Positions 50,688 through 60,984 are shown, counted from the first letter of the stretch. The stretch: DNA of 64,000 bases from Ilumatobacteraceae bacterium (GCA_024643255.1 JAHENF010000006.1:1-64000), one strand, 5' to 3'. A program made the numbers and translations. The notes: generated from the letters alone by a model not told the origin.

Positions 50688-50990
50688 GTGTCCGACCGCA
50701 TCACCCCCGAGGCAGTCGCGAAGGTGGCCAAGCTCGCTCGGCTGTCGCTCAGCGACGACGAATTGCTGCATGCGACGCATCAGCTGAGCGACATGCTGGA
50801 TCACTTCGCCGACATCGACGCTCTCGATCTCGACGGCGTCACGCCCATGACCCACCCAACGCCCATCGCCAATGTGATGCGCGAGGACATCGAGATGGAC
50901 TGCCTCGACCGTGACGAAGTGCTTGCCGCGGCACCCGCCGCAGAAGACGGGCGCTTCCGGGTGCCACCGATCATCGGCCTGGACGACTGA
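50688..50990 (+). CDS. gatC: Asp/Glu-tRNA amidotransferase subunit C
   Basis: 100 residues from a GTG at 50688. ITPEAVAKVAKLARLSLSDD and DLDGVTPMTHP are GatC hallmarks; it forms a belt around GatA and GatB. It makes Gln-tRNA(Gln) and Asn-tRNA(Asn) by transamidation. The stop overlaps the gatA ATG (TGATG). Confidence 0.94.
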   Translation: MSDRITPEAVAKVAKLARLSLSDDELLHATHQLSDMLDHFADIDALDLDGVTPMTHPTPIANVMREDIEMDCLDRDEVLAAAPAAEDGRFRVPPIIGLDD

Positions 50991-52435
50991 TGACCGATCT
51001 GACCGACTCGTTTCCGACAACGGCCATCGACATCGCCTGGAACGTCCGCAACAACATCGTCCGAGCGACCGAGGTCGTCGAACGGCATCTTGCGGAGATC
51101 GAGCGCCGCGAAGACGACATCCACGCGTTCAATCTCGTGCTGGCAGACGAGGCGCGTGAGCGAGCCGCCGAGATCGACGATGCGGTCTCCGTCGGACGCG
51201 ACGTCGGCCCCCTCGCCGGGGTGCCGATCGCGCTCAAGGACAACATGTGCACGCGAGGCATCCCGACGACGTGCTCGTCGAAGATCCTCGACGGTTGGCG
51301 GCCGCCGTACGACGCGACGGTCGTCACCAAACTCCGCGAAGCGGGTGCGATCGTCATCGGCAAGACCAACCTCGACGAGTTCGCGATGGGATCGAGCACC
51401 GAGAACTCGGCGTTCGGTCCGACTCGCAATCCGCATGACACCACCCGGGTCCCCGGAGGTTCGAGCGGCGGGTCGGCGGCCGCGGTGGCCGCGGGATTCG
51501 CGGCGCTGAGCCTCGGCTCCGACACTGGCGGATCGATTCGTCAACCGGCCGCGCTGTGTGGCGTGGTCGGGGTCAAGCCGACCTATGGCGCCGTCAGTCG
51601 ATACGGGCTGATCGCGTTCGCCTCGAGCCTCGACCAGATCGGGCCCTTCTCCACGACGGTCGCCGACGCGTCGCTGCTGCTCGAGTCGATCTCGGGGCAC
51701 GATCCGCTCGACTCGACCTCGATCCGCCAGGGGTCACTCGACATCACTCGCCAGCTCGACTTCGGCGTCGCAGGGCTTCGCGTCGGTCGGATCACGGACC
51801 TGCCGGAGGGCGCGAGCTCCGACGTCGTCGAACGACTCGAGCAGGCATTCGATGCACTGCGCGACGCAGGGGCCGAGATCGTCGACGTCGAGGTGCCGGC
51901 CTTCACGTACGGCCTCACCGCCTACTATCTGATCGCACCTGCCGAGGCGTCGAGCAACCTCGCCCGCTACGACGGCGTCCGCTTCGGCAATCGCGTCGAG
52001 GCCCCCGACACCAATGCGATGTACACCGCGACGCGCACCGACGGTTTCGGAGCCGAGGTCAAGCGGCGGATCATGCTCGGCACCTATGCACTGTCGGCGG
52101 GGTACTACGACGCCTACTACGGACGGGCGCTGAAGGTCCGCCAACGCATCGCCGACGACTTTGCGAGGGCGTACGAGCGAGCCGATGTGCTGCTGACGCC
52201 GGCATCGCCGACGGTCGCCTTCCACCTCGGGGACAAGACATCGGACCCGATGTCGATGTATCTCTGCGACACCTACACGATTCCGTCGAACCTCACCGGC
52301 GAGCCGGCGATGAGCGTGCCGTTCGGGACAGGCGACGACGGTCTGCCGGTCGGTGTGCAGGTTCTGGCGCCCGCCCTCCAGGAGGCGATGATGTTCCGTA
52401 CTGCCGCAGTCCTCGAACAGCGGGTGCCTCGATGA
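50990..52435 (+). CDS. gatA: Asp/Glu-tRNA amidotransferase subunit A (amidase)
   Basis: 481-residue amidase-signature enzyme that releases ammonia from Gln. Ser-cisSer-Lys triad: Lys in PIALKDNMC, the Ser in RVPGGSSGGSAAAVA and the later Ser in GSDTGGSIRQPAALCG. Its ATG overlaps the gatC stop, and its stop overlaps the gatB ATG (ATGA at 52432-52435), making a tightly coupled gatCAB operon. Confidence 0.97.
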   Translation: MTDLTDSFPTTAIDIAWNVRNNIVRATEVVERHLAEIERREDDIHAFNLVLADEARERAAEIDDAVSVGRDVGPLAGVPIALKDNMCTRGIPTTCSSKILDGWRPPYDATVVTKLREAGAIVIGKTNLDEFAMGSSTENSAFGPTRNPHDTTRVPGGSSGGSAAAVAAGFAALSLGSDTGGSIRQPAALCGVVGVKPTYGAVSRYGLIAFASSLDQIGPFSTTVADASLLLESISGHDPLDSTSIRQGSLDITRQLDFGVAGLRVGRITDLPEGASSDVVERLEQAFDALRDAGAEIVDVEVPAFTYGLTAYYLIAPAEASSNLARYDGVRFGNRVEAPDTNAMYTATRTDGFGAEVKRRIMLGTYALSAGYYDAYYGRALKVRQRIADDFARAYERADVLLTPASPTVAFHLGDKTSDPMSMYLCDTYTIPSNLTGEPAMSVPFGTGDDGLPVGVQVLAPALQEAMMFRTAAVLEQRVPR

Positions 52436-53883
52436 GCGACGCCATCACTTCCGAGTGGACCTTCCGCGGGTACGAGATGGTCGTGGGTCTCGAGGTCCAC
52501 GTCGAACTCGCCACCCGCACGAAGCTGTTCTCGGCGTCGCCCAACCGCTTCGGCGACGAGCCGAACACCAACATCGACCCGGTGACCCTCGGTCTGCCCG
52601 GGGCGCTCCCCGTGCTCAACCGTCAGGCGGTCGAACTCGCAATGCGCCTCGGCCTGGCCGTCAACTGCACCGTGCAGCGCTCGACCTTCGCCCGCAAGAA
52701 CTACTTCTACCCCGACATGCCGAAGGCGTATCAGATCAGCCAATACGACGAGCCGATCTGCATCGACGGCTGGCTCGACCTGCCCGATGGGTTCCGTGTC
52801 GGCATCGAACGCGCCCATCTCGAGGAGGACACCGGCAAGTCGACGCATGTCGGCGGGACAGGCGGGCGCATCCACGGGAGCGAGCATTCGTTGATCGACT
52901 TCAACCGCGCCGGTGTGCCGCTGGTCGAGATCGTCAGCCGTCCCGACATCCGAACCCCGGAGCAGGCCAAGGCCTACGTCAGCGAGTTGCGCGCGATCCT
53001 CGTCGCCGTCGGTGCGTCCGACGCGAAGATGGAGGAGGGCTCGATGCGCGTCGACGCGAACGTGAGCGTCCGCCTGCCGGGTGCCGAGTTCGGCACGCGA
53101 TGCGAGATCAAGAACGTCAACTCGGTGCGCTCGGTCGGTCGGGCGATCGAGTACGAAGCGCAACGTCAGGTCGGCATGCTCGAAGCCGGCGAGTCGATCC
53201 GCCAGGAGACGCGACACTGGGACGAGACCGACGGCCGGACGCACACGTTGCGCTCGAAGGAGGACGCCGACGACTACCGGTACTTCCAGGAACCCGACCT
53301 CGTCGTCGTCGATCCCGATCCCGAGTGGATCGAACGAGTTCGCTTCTCGCTGCCGGTGCTGCCGGCGGCGCGTCGGGTGTTGCTCGCCGCGGCGACCGGA
53401 CAGCGTCCCGACGCCGAAGCCATCCTCGTCGTGACCGACCGTGACCAGGACGCCTACGTGCTCGCCGTTGCCGCGGCGGGTGGTGATGCGAGCCGCGCGC
53501 TCGTGCACGTCAAGGAGGCCTTTGCCGACGAAGGTGCCCGCCCATCGGTGCCCGCCGCCGCGCTCGCGACGCTCACCCGGATGGAGATCGACGGAGAACT
53601 GACCGCCACCCAGGCCAAGCAGGTACTCGCGGAGTTGGCCGCCGGAGGTGGCGGCGACGCGCGCGCGATCGCGGCGGCGAAGGGGTTCGAGGCGATGGAT
53701 GCCTCCGAACTCGAAACGATGGTCGACGCGGCGATCGCCGCGCAGCCCGAGGCCTGGGCCAAGTACTGCAGCGGTGAGGGCAAGGCACTCGGCGCGCTCG
53801 TCGGCGCAGTGATGAAGGAGTCGCGGGGGCAGGCCGACGGCAAGGCCGTCACGGCGCTCCTCGAACGTCGCCGCGACGCCTGA
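52432..53883 (+). CDS. gatB: Asp/Glu-tRNA amidotransferase subunit B
   Basis: 483-residue tRNA-binding kinase subunit that activates the misacylated Glu or Asp. VGLEVHVELATRTKLFSAS, YFYPDMPKAYQISQYDEP and AHLEEDTGKSTHVGG are GatB signatures; the C-terminal YqeY-like domain starts near residue 330. Start at 52432 from the ATGA overlap. The stop is 3 bp before a palindromic repeat (53887). Confidence 0.97.
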   Translation: MSDAITSEWTFRGYEMVVGLEVHVELATRTKLFSASPNRFGDEPNTNIDPVTLGLPGALPVLNRQAVELAMRLGLAVNCTVQRSTFARKNYFYPDMPKAYQISQYDEPICIDGWLDLPDGFRVGIERAHLEEDTGKSTHVGGTGGRIHGSEHSLIDFNRAGVPLVEIVSRPDIRTPEQAKAYVSELRAILVAVGASDAKMEEGSMRVDANVSVRLPGAEFGTRCEIKNVNSVRSVGRAIEYEAQRQVGMLEAGESIRQETRHWDETDGRTHTLRSKEDADDYRYFQEPDLVVVDPDPEWIERVRFSLPVLPAARRVLLAAATGQRPDAEAILVVTDRDQDAYVLAVAAAGGDASRALVHVKEAFADEGARPSVPAAALATLTRMEIDGELTATQAKQVLAELAAGGGGDARAIAAAKGFEAMDASELETMVDAAIAAQPEAWAKYCSGEGKALGALVGAVMKESRGQADGKAVTALLERRRDA

Positions 53884-53886
53884 TTC

Positions 53887-53914
53887 CGTCACGTTTGACC
53901 GGCACCGTGTGACG
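53887..53914. repeat. 28-bp palindromic repeat, copy 3, inverted
   Basis: CGTCACGTTTGACC followed by GGCACCGTGTGACG is the reverse complement of the 39501-39529 unit with one C missing. It lies directly after gatB and before the SDR gene, and the CGGTGTGACGG that follows repeats one arm. No other feature was seen in the 97-bp gap apart from a weak (9 of 11 fixed positions) DevR-box-like match at 53930-53943. Confidence 0.78.
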
Positions 53915-53980
53915 CGGTGTGACGGAAGTCAACCTTTGGCCCTGACCATGGCGTCAGGTCATGAGTCAGAATCTTGTGGG

Positions 53981-54733
<753 letters not shown>

Positions 54734-54770
54734 CTCGTCGCTGTCGCTCTCGCATTGCGACACTCGCCCG

Positions 54771-56015
54771 ATGGACTTCGAGATCCCCGCCGACATCCAA
54801 GACACGCTCGATCAGATCGACGCCTTCATCGACGCGGAGATCAGGCCGCTCGAATTGCAGGACGACAACATCCGGTTCTTCGACCATCGCCGCGAATGGG
54901 CGCGCACCGACTTCGACAACGACGGTGTGCCCCGAGCCGACTGGGAGGCGTTGCTGCGCGAGATGCGGCGGCGCGCCGACGAGGCCGGGTGGCTGCGCCT
55001 CGCGCTGCCGGCCGAGTTCGGCGGCCAGGACGCGAGCAACCTCAAGATGGCGATCATCCGCGAGCATCTCGCCGCGAAGGGGCTCGGTCTGCACAACGAC
55101 CTCCAGAACGAGTCGTCGATCGTGGGCAACTTTCCGACGGTGCTGATGATGCGGGACTTCGGCACCGAGCAGCAGAAGATCGACTGGATGCCCGGCTTCC
55201 TCGACGGGACGCGCCGCCTCGCGTTCGGCCTCACCGAACCGAACCACGGCAGCGATGCGACCTACATGGAGACCACCGCCGTCCGCGACGGTGACGAATG
55301 GATCATCAGCGGCATGAAGCGTTGGAACTCGGGGCTCCATCACGCCACCCACGACATCATCTTCGCCCGCACGTCCGGCGAGCCGGGGAGCCCGAAGGGC
55401 ATCAGTGCGTTTCTGGTGCCGACCGATGCGCCCGGGTTCCAGGTCGAGTTCTTCTGGTGGACGTTCAACATGCCCACCGACCATGCAGAAGTGAGCCTCA
55501 CCGACGTTCGTGTCGGCGCCGATGCACTGTTCGGCGAGGTCGACCGGGGCCTGGAGCTGGCCCAGCACTTCGTGCACGAGAATCGCATCCGTCAGGCCGC
55601 CTCGTCGCTCGGGGCTGCGCAGTTCTGCATCAACGAGGCGGTCGCCTACGCCAACAGTCGCACCACATGGGGCAAGAAGCTGTCGGTCAACCAGGGCATC
55701 CAGTTCCCCCTCGTCGAGCTGCACACCGAAGCGGCCATGTTGCGCCAGCTCGTCAGGTACACCGCCACGATGCTCGACACGAAGCACCACATGGAGGTCA
55801 CCCATCTCGTGGCGATGTGCAACTACCGCGCCAACCGTCTCGCGTGCGATGCCGCCGATCGGGCGATGCAGACCTGTGGTGGCGTCGGGTATTCCCGCCA
55901 CATGCCGTTCGAGCACATCTACCGCCACCACCGCCGGTACCGCATCACCGAGGGATCCGAGGAGATCCAGATGCGCAAGGTCGGCCAGCACCTGTTCGGC
56001 TTCGGCCGCAGCTGA
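54771..56015 (+). CDS. Acyl-CoA dehydrogenase
   Basis: 414-residue FAD-dependent enzyme, alpha-beta dehydrogenation of an acyl-CoA. FGLTEPNHGSDATYMETTA and VGADALFGEVDRGLELAQHF are typical; NQGIQFPLVELHTEAAMLRQ is the helical C-terminal part; QTCGGVGYSRHMPFEHIYRH and RITEGSEEIQMRKV close the active site. The usual catalytic Glu position near the C-terminus reads EGSEE, with Glu available. Similar to the ACAD10/11-like (large) subgroup. Confidence 0.9.
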   Translation: MDFEIPADIQDTLDQIDAFIDAEIRPLELQDDNIRFFDHRREWARTDFDNDGVPRADWEALLREMRRRADEAGWLRLALPAEFGGQDASNLKMAIIREHLAAKGLGLHNDLQNESSIVGNFPTVLMMRDFGTEQQKIDWMPGFLDGTRRLAFGLTEPNHGSDATYMETTAVRDGDEWIISGMKRWNSGLHHATHDIIFARTSGEPGSPKGISAFLVPTDAPGFQVEFFWWTFNMPTDHAEVSLTDVRVGADALFGEVDRGLELAQHFVHENRIRQAASSLGAAQFCINEAVAYANSRTTWGKKLSVNQGIQFPLVELHTEAAMLRQLVRYTATMLDTKHHMEVTHLVAMCNYRANRLACDAADRAMQTCGGVGYSRHMPFEHIYRHHRRYRITEGSEEIQMRKVGQHLFGFGRS

Positions 56016-56023
56016 GCGCGCAG

Positions 56024-56043
56024 ACGCGGCCGAGACGCCGCGT
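56024..56043. terminator. GC-rich hairpin between convergent genes
   Basis: ACGCGGC-CGAGAC-GCCGCGT is a perfect 7-bp stem with a 6-nt loop, 9 bp after the acyl-CoA dehydrogenase stop and before the end of the antiporter gene. No T tract. It fits a bidirectional terminator. Confidence 0.5.
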
Positions 56044-56063
56044 GGGTGATCAGACCCGTCGGC

Positions 56064-57926
56064 TCACGGTGCCGGGCGTTGCGCTCCGGTTGGATTCGTG
56101 TCCTCGTGGGCGGCGATGTCGTCGTCGAGTTGCTTGAGCAGCGACGGCGCTGCCAATCCGATCACGTCACCCTCGGTCGGGAGCGGATCGTTGCGGCACA
56201 GGAATGACATGCGCCCCTCGGCGACGCGGACCATCGGAATGAAGAGATCGGCCTCGACTGCCGCTGTCACGATGTTGCTGCTCCGCGCGCCGCGGACCCG
56301 CCAGCCCTGGCGGGAGTGTTCGTCGAGGGTCGAGTAGGTCAGCCCCTCGATGCCGATGATCCGCCCGAGGTGCTCCTCGGGCACCGCCGAATCACCGGCG
56401 CGGCGCTTCTCCGGGGCCAGCTGGAAGACCTCTCGGCGGCCGAAGACGCGGGCAAATCGGGCCGTCGCCAACGCGTTGGCCTCGTCGTTCGAGGTGAACG
56501 CGAGGAGCCGACCGATGCCGCGCAGATCGAGGGCGTGGCTCGCCTCCTCCGACAGCACGCTCATGCGCCGTGCCGGGAGACCCGCAGCGATGGCTCTGGT
56601 CACGTTGTACGGATCGGTGTCGACCAGCAGCGTCTTGATGTTGCGCTTGTCGAGCTCGGTGCCGAGTCCACGCCCCACGGCGTGCGAGCCCGCGATGAGG
56701 ACGCCGTTCGCCTGCGCTTCGGCGAGCCCGAGCCAGCGGGCGGCCGGGCCGGCGAAGAATCCGTAGACGACGATCGTGCCGATGATCACCAGGAACACGA
56801 TCGGCACGATCTTCGAGGCGTCGGGGACGTTCTCCTCCTCGAGTCGGATCGCGAAGATCGCCGAGACCGCGGCAGCCACGATTCCGCGCGGTGCCATCGT
56901 CATGAGGAACATCCGCTCGCGCCAGTTCAACGACGTACGAACGGTCGCGACCAGCACCGAAAGCGGTCGCGCGACCAACACCAACACCGCGACGAAACCG
57001 ATCGCCGGGACGAGCACGTCCTTGAGCGCGTCGGCCTGGATGCGCGCTGCCAGGAGGATGAACAGCACCGAGATCAGGAGCGTCCGGAGGCTCTCGTTGA
57101 ACTCGAGGACCTGACGGATGGTCGAACTCTCATGGCGGGCGAGGTAGATGCCGAGCACCGTGACGGCGAGCAGCCCGGCCTCCTCCTGCACCTGGTTCGC
57201 GGCGACGAACGACGCCACGACGAATGCGAACGTGACCGGGACCGCCAGCTGGTCGGGGATCAGGAACCGGCGCAGTGCCGTGTCGAGCGCCAGCGCGGCG
57301 GCCAAACCGAGGCCGGCACCGGCGACGATCGTGAGCAGGAGCACGCCGATCAACCTCGTGACGGCCTCGTCGGGCGCGTCGGTGACCACGATCTCGAACG
57401 CGAGCAGCGCGCCGGTGGCCCCGATCGGGTCGATCAGCACACCCTCTGCACGAAGAATCGGTCCCGTCGTGCCGGTCGGTCGAACGAAACGCAGCAGCGG
57501 CCCGACGACGGTGGGTCCGGTCACGACCAGTACGGCGCCGAGCACCAGCGCCGCCTCGTTCGAGATCCCGAAGATCTCGCGGGCGCTGAACCAGGCGACG
57601 AGGAACGTCACCACGGCGCCGAAGGTGATCAACCGTCGAACGACGGTGCCGGTTGATCGCAGCTCGCGAGGCGGGAGGTCGAGGCCGCCTTCGAAGAGGA
57701 TGACGGCGACCGCCAGCGACACCAACGGAAAGAGGGTTCCGCCGAGGAGCTCGTCGGGATCGACGATGCCCGTCACGGGACCGAGGAGCAGGCCAGCGAG
57801 CAGCAGCGCGATGATCGAGGGGATCTGTGTGCGCCAGGCCAGCCACTGAGCGAGCATGCCCGCGCCGAGAATCAGTGCCAGGGCTGGTCCGACCGCAGTG
57901 TCGCCGGCAGCGAGGATTGCCGTCAT
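56064..57926 (-). CDS. CPA1-type cation/proton antiporter with TrkA-N/TrkA-C domains
   Basis: 620 residues. About 12 transmembrane helices to residue 410 (Na+/H+ exchanger core; the motif VLIDPIGATGALLAFEIVV with ion-binding Asp, and LVVTGPTVVGPLLRF), then a regulatory RCK/TrkA-N domain (VLIAGSHAVGRGLGTEL, NAD-binding) and a C-terminal part. The ATG at 57926 (MTAILAAGDTAV) is the natural start; the long frame above it is a shadow of the hydrolase gene. Probably extrudes Na+ or K+ in response to nucleotide state. Confidence 0.93.
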   Translation of the reverse strand: MTAILAAGDTAVGPALALILGAGMLAQWLAWRTQIPSIIALLLAGLLLGPVTGIVDPDELLGGTLFPLVSLAVAVILFEGGLDLPPRELRSTGTVVRRLITFGAVVTFLVAWFSAREIFGISNEAALVLGAVLVVTGPTVVGPLLRFVRPTGTTGPILRAEGVLIDPIGATGALLAFEIVVTDAPDEAVTRLIGVLLLTIVAGAGLGLAAALALDTALRRFLIPDQLAVPVTFAFVVASFVAANQVQEEAGLLAVTVLGIYLARHESSTIRQVLEFNESLRTLLISVLFILLAARIQADALKDVLVPAIGFVAVLVLVARPLSVLVATVRTSLNWRERMFLMTMAPRGIVAAAVSAIFAIRLEEENVPDASKIVPIVFLVIIGTIVVYGFFAGPAARWLGLAEAQANGVLIAGSHAVGRGLGTELDKRNIKTLLVDTDPYNVTRAIAAGLPARRMSVLSEEASHALDLRGIGRLLAFTSNDEANALATARFARVFGRREVFQLAPEKRRAGDSAVPEEHLGRIIGIEGLTYSTLDEHSRQGWRVRGARSSNIVTAAVEADLFIPMVRVAEGRMSFLCRNDPLPTEGDVIGLAAPSLLKQLDDDIAAHEDTNPTGAQRPAP

Positions 57927-58028
57927 GGTCGGCCGATGGTCTGGTCGACGGGGTGCATCCGAGGCGATGGTAGTGCGCAGCGGCCGCACGCCGAAGACCC
58001 CGAGCGGCAAGTCGGGTACCTTGCCGAC

Positions 58029-59285
58029 ATGGGTGCACGCATCGAACGGATCACGTTTCCCGGAAGCCAAGGTGCACAACTCGCGGCTCGATTGGACCTC
58101 CCGGCAGGCCCACCGCGTGCGTTTGCGTTGTTTGCTCACTGCTTCACGTGTGGCAAGGACATCCACGCGGCGTCCCGGATCGCCAACGCGCTCACCGATG
58201 TGGGATACGGCGTGTTGCGCTTCGACTTCACCGGGCTGGGCATGAGCGAGGGCGAATTCGCCAACACCAACTTCACGTCGAACACCGACGACCTCGTCGC
58301 CGCTGCCGACTGGCTGCGTGACAACCATCGAGCCCCGCAAGTGCTCATCGGTCACTCGCTCGGCGGTGCTGCGGTCCTGGCGATCGCCGAGTTGATTCCC
58401 GAGGCGCGGGCGATTGCGACCATCGGCGCGCCGTCGAGCCCCGAACACGTCACCGGGGTGTTCTCGTCGTCGCTCGACGAGATCGAGTCGACAGGGGCGG
58501 CCGAGGTGCAGCTCGCAGGCCGGACGTTCACGATTCGCCGGCAGTTCGTCGACGATCTCCGCAATCACGTGGTCACCGAGCGGGTCGCCACGATGAAGAA
58601 GGCGTTGCTCGTGCTGCATTCACCGATCGACAACACGGTGGGCATCGACAACGCTGCGGAGATCTTCCTCGCCGCCCGGCATCCGAAGAACTTCGTGTCG
58701 CTCGACGGCGCCGACCACTTGCTGTCGGTGTTCCCGGATGCGGCGTTCGCGGCATCGATGATCGGAGCGTTCGCCAATCGGTACATCGTCGACGAGAGTG
58801 GCGCGCTCGATGCTCCCCGCGCCACCGCACCGGTGGTGGTCGCCGAGACGAGCCAGGGGGCCTTCCTCAACCACGTCGTCGTGGGGAGCCATCGCCTGCT
58901 CGCCGACGAGCCCGAATCGGTTGGGGGATACGACGCCGGTCCGTCACCGTACGACTTCCTCGGCATCGCCCTCGGCGCCTGCACGTCGATGACGTTGCGC
59001 ATGTATGCCGACCGCAAGCAACTCCCGCTCGATCAGGTGACCGTGGAGGTCAGCCACGGGAAAGTGCACGCCGACGACTGCGACGAGTGCGCCGCCAACG
59101 AGCATCTGGACGGTCGCAGCGGAATGATCGACCGGTTCGAACGCGTGCTCCACATCGCCGGCGACGACCTCACGGACGCCGACCTGGCCAAGCTGCTCGA
59201 GATCGCCGACAAGTGCCCGGTGCACCGCACGCTCGGGTCGGCGAGCGCCGTCGTCACCCGCCTCGCCGATCACGTCCACGACTGA
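58029..59285 (+). CDS. Alpha/beta-hydrolase fused to an OsmC-type peroxidase domain
   Basis: 418 residues. Residues 1-250: hydrolase, HCFTCGKD, nucleophile Ser in IGHSLGGAAVLA, acid in HSPIDNTVG and His in DGADHLLS. Residues 265-418: OsmC domain with redox Cys in LGACTSMTLRMYADRK and the second Cys in DKCPVHRTL. This known fusion couples ester or fatty-acyl hydrolysis to organic hydroperoxide reduction. Start ATG 58029; divergent from the antiporter. Confidence 0.93.
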   Translation: MGARIERITFPGSQGAQLAARLDLPAGPPRAFALFAHCFTCGKDIHAASRIANALTDVGYGVLRFDFTGLGMSEGEFANTNFTSNTDDLVAAADWLRDNHRAPQVLIGHSLGGAAVLAIAELIPEARAIATIGAPSSPEHVTGVFSSSLDEIESTGAAEVQLAGRTFTIRRQFVDDLRNHVVTERVATMKKALLVLHSPIDNTVGIDNAAEIFLAARHPKNFVSLDGADHLLSVFPDAAFAASMIGAFANRYIVDESGALDAPRATAPVVVAETSQGAFLNHVVVGSHRLLADEPESVGGYDAGPSPYDFLGIALGACTSMTLRMYADRKQLPLDQVTVEVSHGKVHADDCDECAANEHLDGRSGMIDRFERVLHIAGDDLTDADLAKLLEIADKCPVHRTLGSASAVVTRLADHVHD

Positions 59286-59288
59286 ATC

Positions 59289-59420
59289 TCATCGTCCGCC
59301 GCGATCACCCCGCTGCGATGAGGTTTCAGATCACCTGTCGGGCAGGAAACTCATCGTCCGCCGCGATCACCCCGCTGCGATGAGGTTCACGGCCACCTGT
59401 TGCGCCGGAAGCTCATCGCT
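59289..59420. repeat. 62-bp-period tandem repeat, two full units and a partial third
   Basis: A 38-bp core beginning CTCATCGTCCGCCGCGATCA is identical at 59289-59326 and 59351-59388; the third (about 59413) keeps only CTCATCGCT and coincides with the end of the YihY gene. Each core has CTCATCG/CGATGAG arms able to pair around 21 nt. Spacers are diverged. The block fills the 127-bp gap between convergent genes. Confidence 0.8.
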
Positions 59421-60306
59421 GGGCGGGGGCGGTGTTCGCGTCGGCGCCGAGCGGGTCGACGCGATCGAGTGACCCCTCACGATGTCGCACCAGTGCGGCG
59501 TTCAGTTCGGCGCTCATGATCGTGACGATCGCCAGCAGGCTGAGCCAGGTGACCAGGCCCAGCACGACGGCGAACTGGCCGTAGGTGTCACTTGCGTTCT
59601 TCGTGATCCGCATCACGATGTCGGTGCCGAAGCGTTGGATCAGGGTGTAGGCGATCCCGGCGGTGACCGCACCGGGCCAGATGTCGCGCCAGGTCGGCTC
59701 GGCCGCGGTGAGGAAGCGGAGCATCGCCGCCAGCATCGAGATGTTGATCGCCACCGTCGCGACCGCGAGCACGATGCGCCCGGCGAGCGGAAGATCGGCC
59801 GCCTTGACGATCGTGCTGATCGTGAGGCTGGCGATCTGAGCCGCGCCGATGAACACCAGTCCGAGCACGGCCTTGCCGCGCTGCTTCGGCATGGCGTCGC
59901 GGTGGTCGACGTCGATCTCCCAGACGTCGTCGAACGCCCCCTGCATCGCGACGAAGGCCTTCGTGGCGCTCCACAGGGCGGTCGCGAGGCCGGCGATCAA
60001 GACCCACACGCTCCCGCTGAGTGACGCCGGGTCGTTCTGGAGTTGCTGACCCAGCACCGGGATGTCGGCGAGGGCACCGTTGATGATCCGTTCCTGCAAT
60101 TCCTGGTTGTCCTTCAGGACGAGCCCCAGGATGGTGGTTGCCGCCAGCATCAACGGGAAGATCGACAGGAAGCCGAAGAACGCCAGCACCGACGCGTTGC
60201 GTCCGGAGATGTGTCGGCGCCATCCGTCGAGTGTGTCGACGGCCACCTCGATCGCCGGATGTTTCGCGCGTAGGTCCAGCATCCGCTCGCTCGTCGTCCA
60301 CGCCAT
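59413..60306 (-). CDS. YihY/BrkB-family inner-membrane protein
   Basis: 297 residues; helices around ASVLAFFGFLSIFPLMLAAT, SVWVLIAGLATALWSATKAF, LGLVFIGAAQIASLTISTIV, and the C-terminal LGLVTWLSLLAIVTIMSAEL. It is a diverged paralogue of 18950-19882. Its stop lies at the start of the 62-bp-period tandem repeat, so the C-terminal residues may have been changed by repeat insertion. 3 bp separate its start from ung. Confidence 0.85.
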   Translation of the reverse strand: MAWTTSERMLDLRAKHPAIEVAVDTLDGWRRHISGRNASVLAFFGFLSIFPLMLAATTILGLVLKDNQELQERIINGALADIPVLGQQLQNDPASLSGSVWVLIAGLATALWSATKAFVAMQGAFDDVWEIDVDHRDAMPKQRGKAVLGLVFIGAAQIASLTISTIVKAADLPLAGRIVLAVATVAINISMLAAMLRFLTAAEPTWRDIWPGAVTAGIAYTLIQRFGTDIVMRITKNASDTYGQFAVVLGLVTWLSLLAIVTIMSAELNAALVRHREGSLDRVDPLGADANTAPAQR

Positions 60307-60309
60307 GGC

Positions 60310-60984
60310 CTACATCCTTCCCGAACCGTCGAGATTCCAGTCGATCGGTTCGCGTCCGGCCGCCACGAGTGCCGCATTCGCCCGGCTGAACGGCTTGCTC
60401 CCGAAGAAGCCGTTGTGCGCCGACAGTGGTGACGGATGCGCCGACTCGATCACGATATGCCTCGAATCGATCAGCTCCCGTTTACGCCGGGCGGAGTTGC
60501 CCCACAGGATGAACACCACCGGCTCGGGCTTGGCGCCCACGATGCCGATGACGTGGTCGGTGAACGTCTCCCAACCGTGTTTCTGGTGCGATGCGGCCTC
60601 GCCGGCGCGGACGGTGAGTGTCGTGTTGAGCAACAACACGCCGTTGCGTGCCCACGCCTCGAGGTTGCCGTGATCGGGAATCGTCAGACCGAGATCGTCG
60701 TGCAGCTCCTTGTGCACGTTGACGAGCGACGGCGGGACGCGGACTCCCGGGCGCACGGAGAAGCACAGCCCATGCGCCTGCTGCGGCCCGTGATAGGGAT
60801 CCTGGCCGAGGATGACAGCGCGCGTGTCGGCGTACGACGTCAGGTGCAGCGCGGCAAACACGTCGTCGGGCGGCGGGTACACGGTGTGCGTGCGTCGCTC
60901 GTCGGCGACGAACGCTTGGAGTTCGTTCCAGTACGGCTGGTCGAACTGATCGCGCAACAGCGGATTCCAGTCGGTCTTCGGCAT
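60310..60984 (-). CDS. ung: Uracil-DNA glycosylase
   Basis: 224 residues, family 1 UNG. Water-activating loop GQDPYHGPQQAHGL with catalytic Asp62; FSVRPGVRVPPSL; uracil-binding NTTLTVR; leucine loop HPSPLSAHNGFFGS with catalytic His. It removes uracil from DNA to start base excision repair. Divergent from the PLP enzyme across 17 bp. Confidence 0.97.
   Translation of the reverse strand: MPKTDWNPLLRDQFDQPYWNELQAFVADERRTHTVYPPPDDVFAALHLTSYADTRAVILGQDPYHGPQQAHGLCFSVRPGVRVPPSLVNVHKELHDDLGLTIPDHGNLEAWARNGVLLLNTTLTVRAGEAASHQKHGWETFTDHVIGIVGAKPEPVVFILWGNSARRKRELIDSRHIVIESAHPSPLSAHNGFFGSKPFSRANAALVAAGREPIDWNLDGSGRM

Noticed and set aside
53930-53943. A DevR-like box before the SDR gene (CAACCTTTGGCCCT)
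   Set aside because: Two fixed positions differ and the gene is outside the stress island.
59289-59388. CRISPR array candidate
   Set aside because: Only two to three units, spacers of about 24 bp that resemble each other, no leader or cas genes; better explained as a tandem palindromic repeat.
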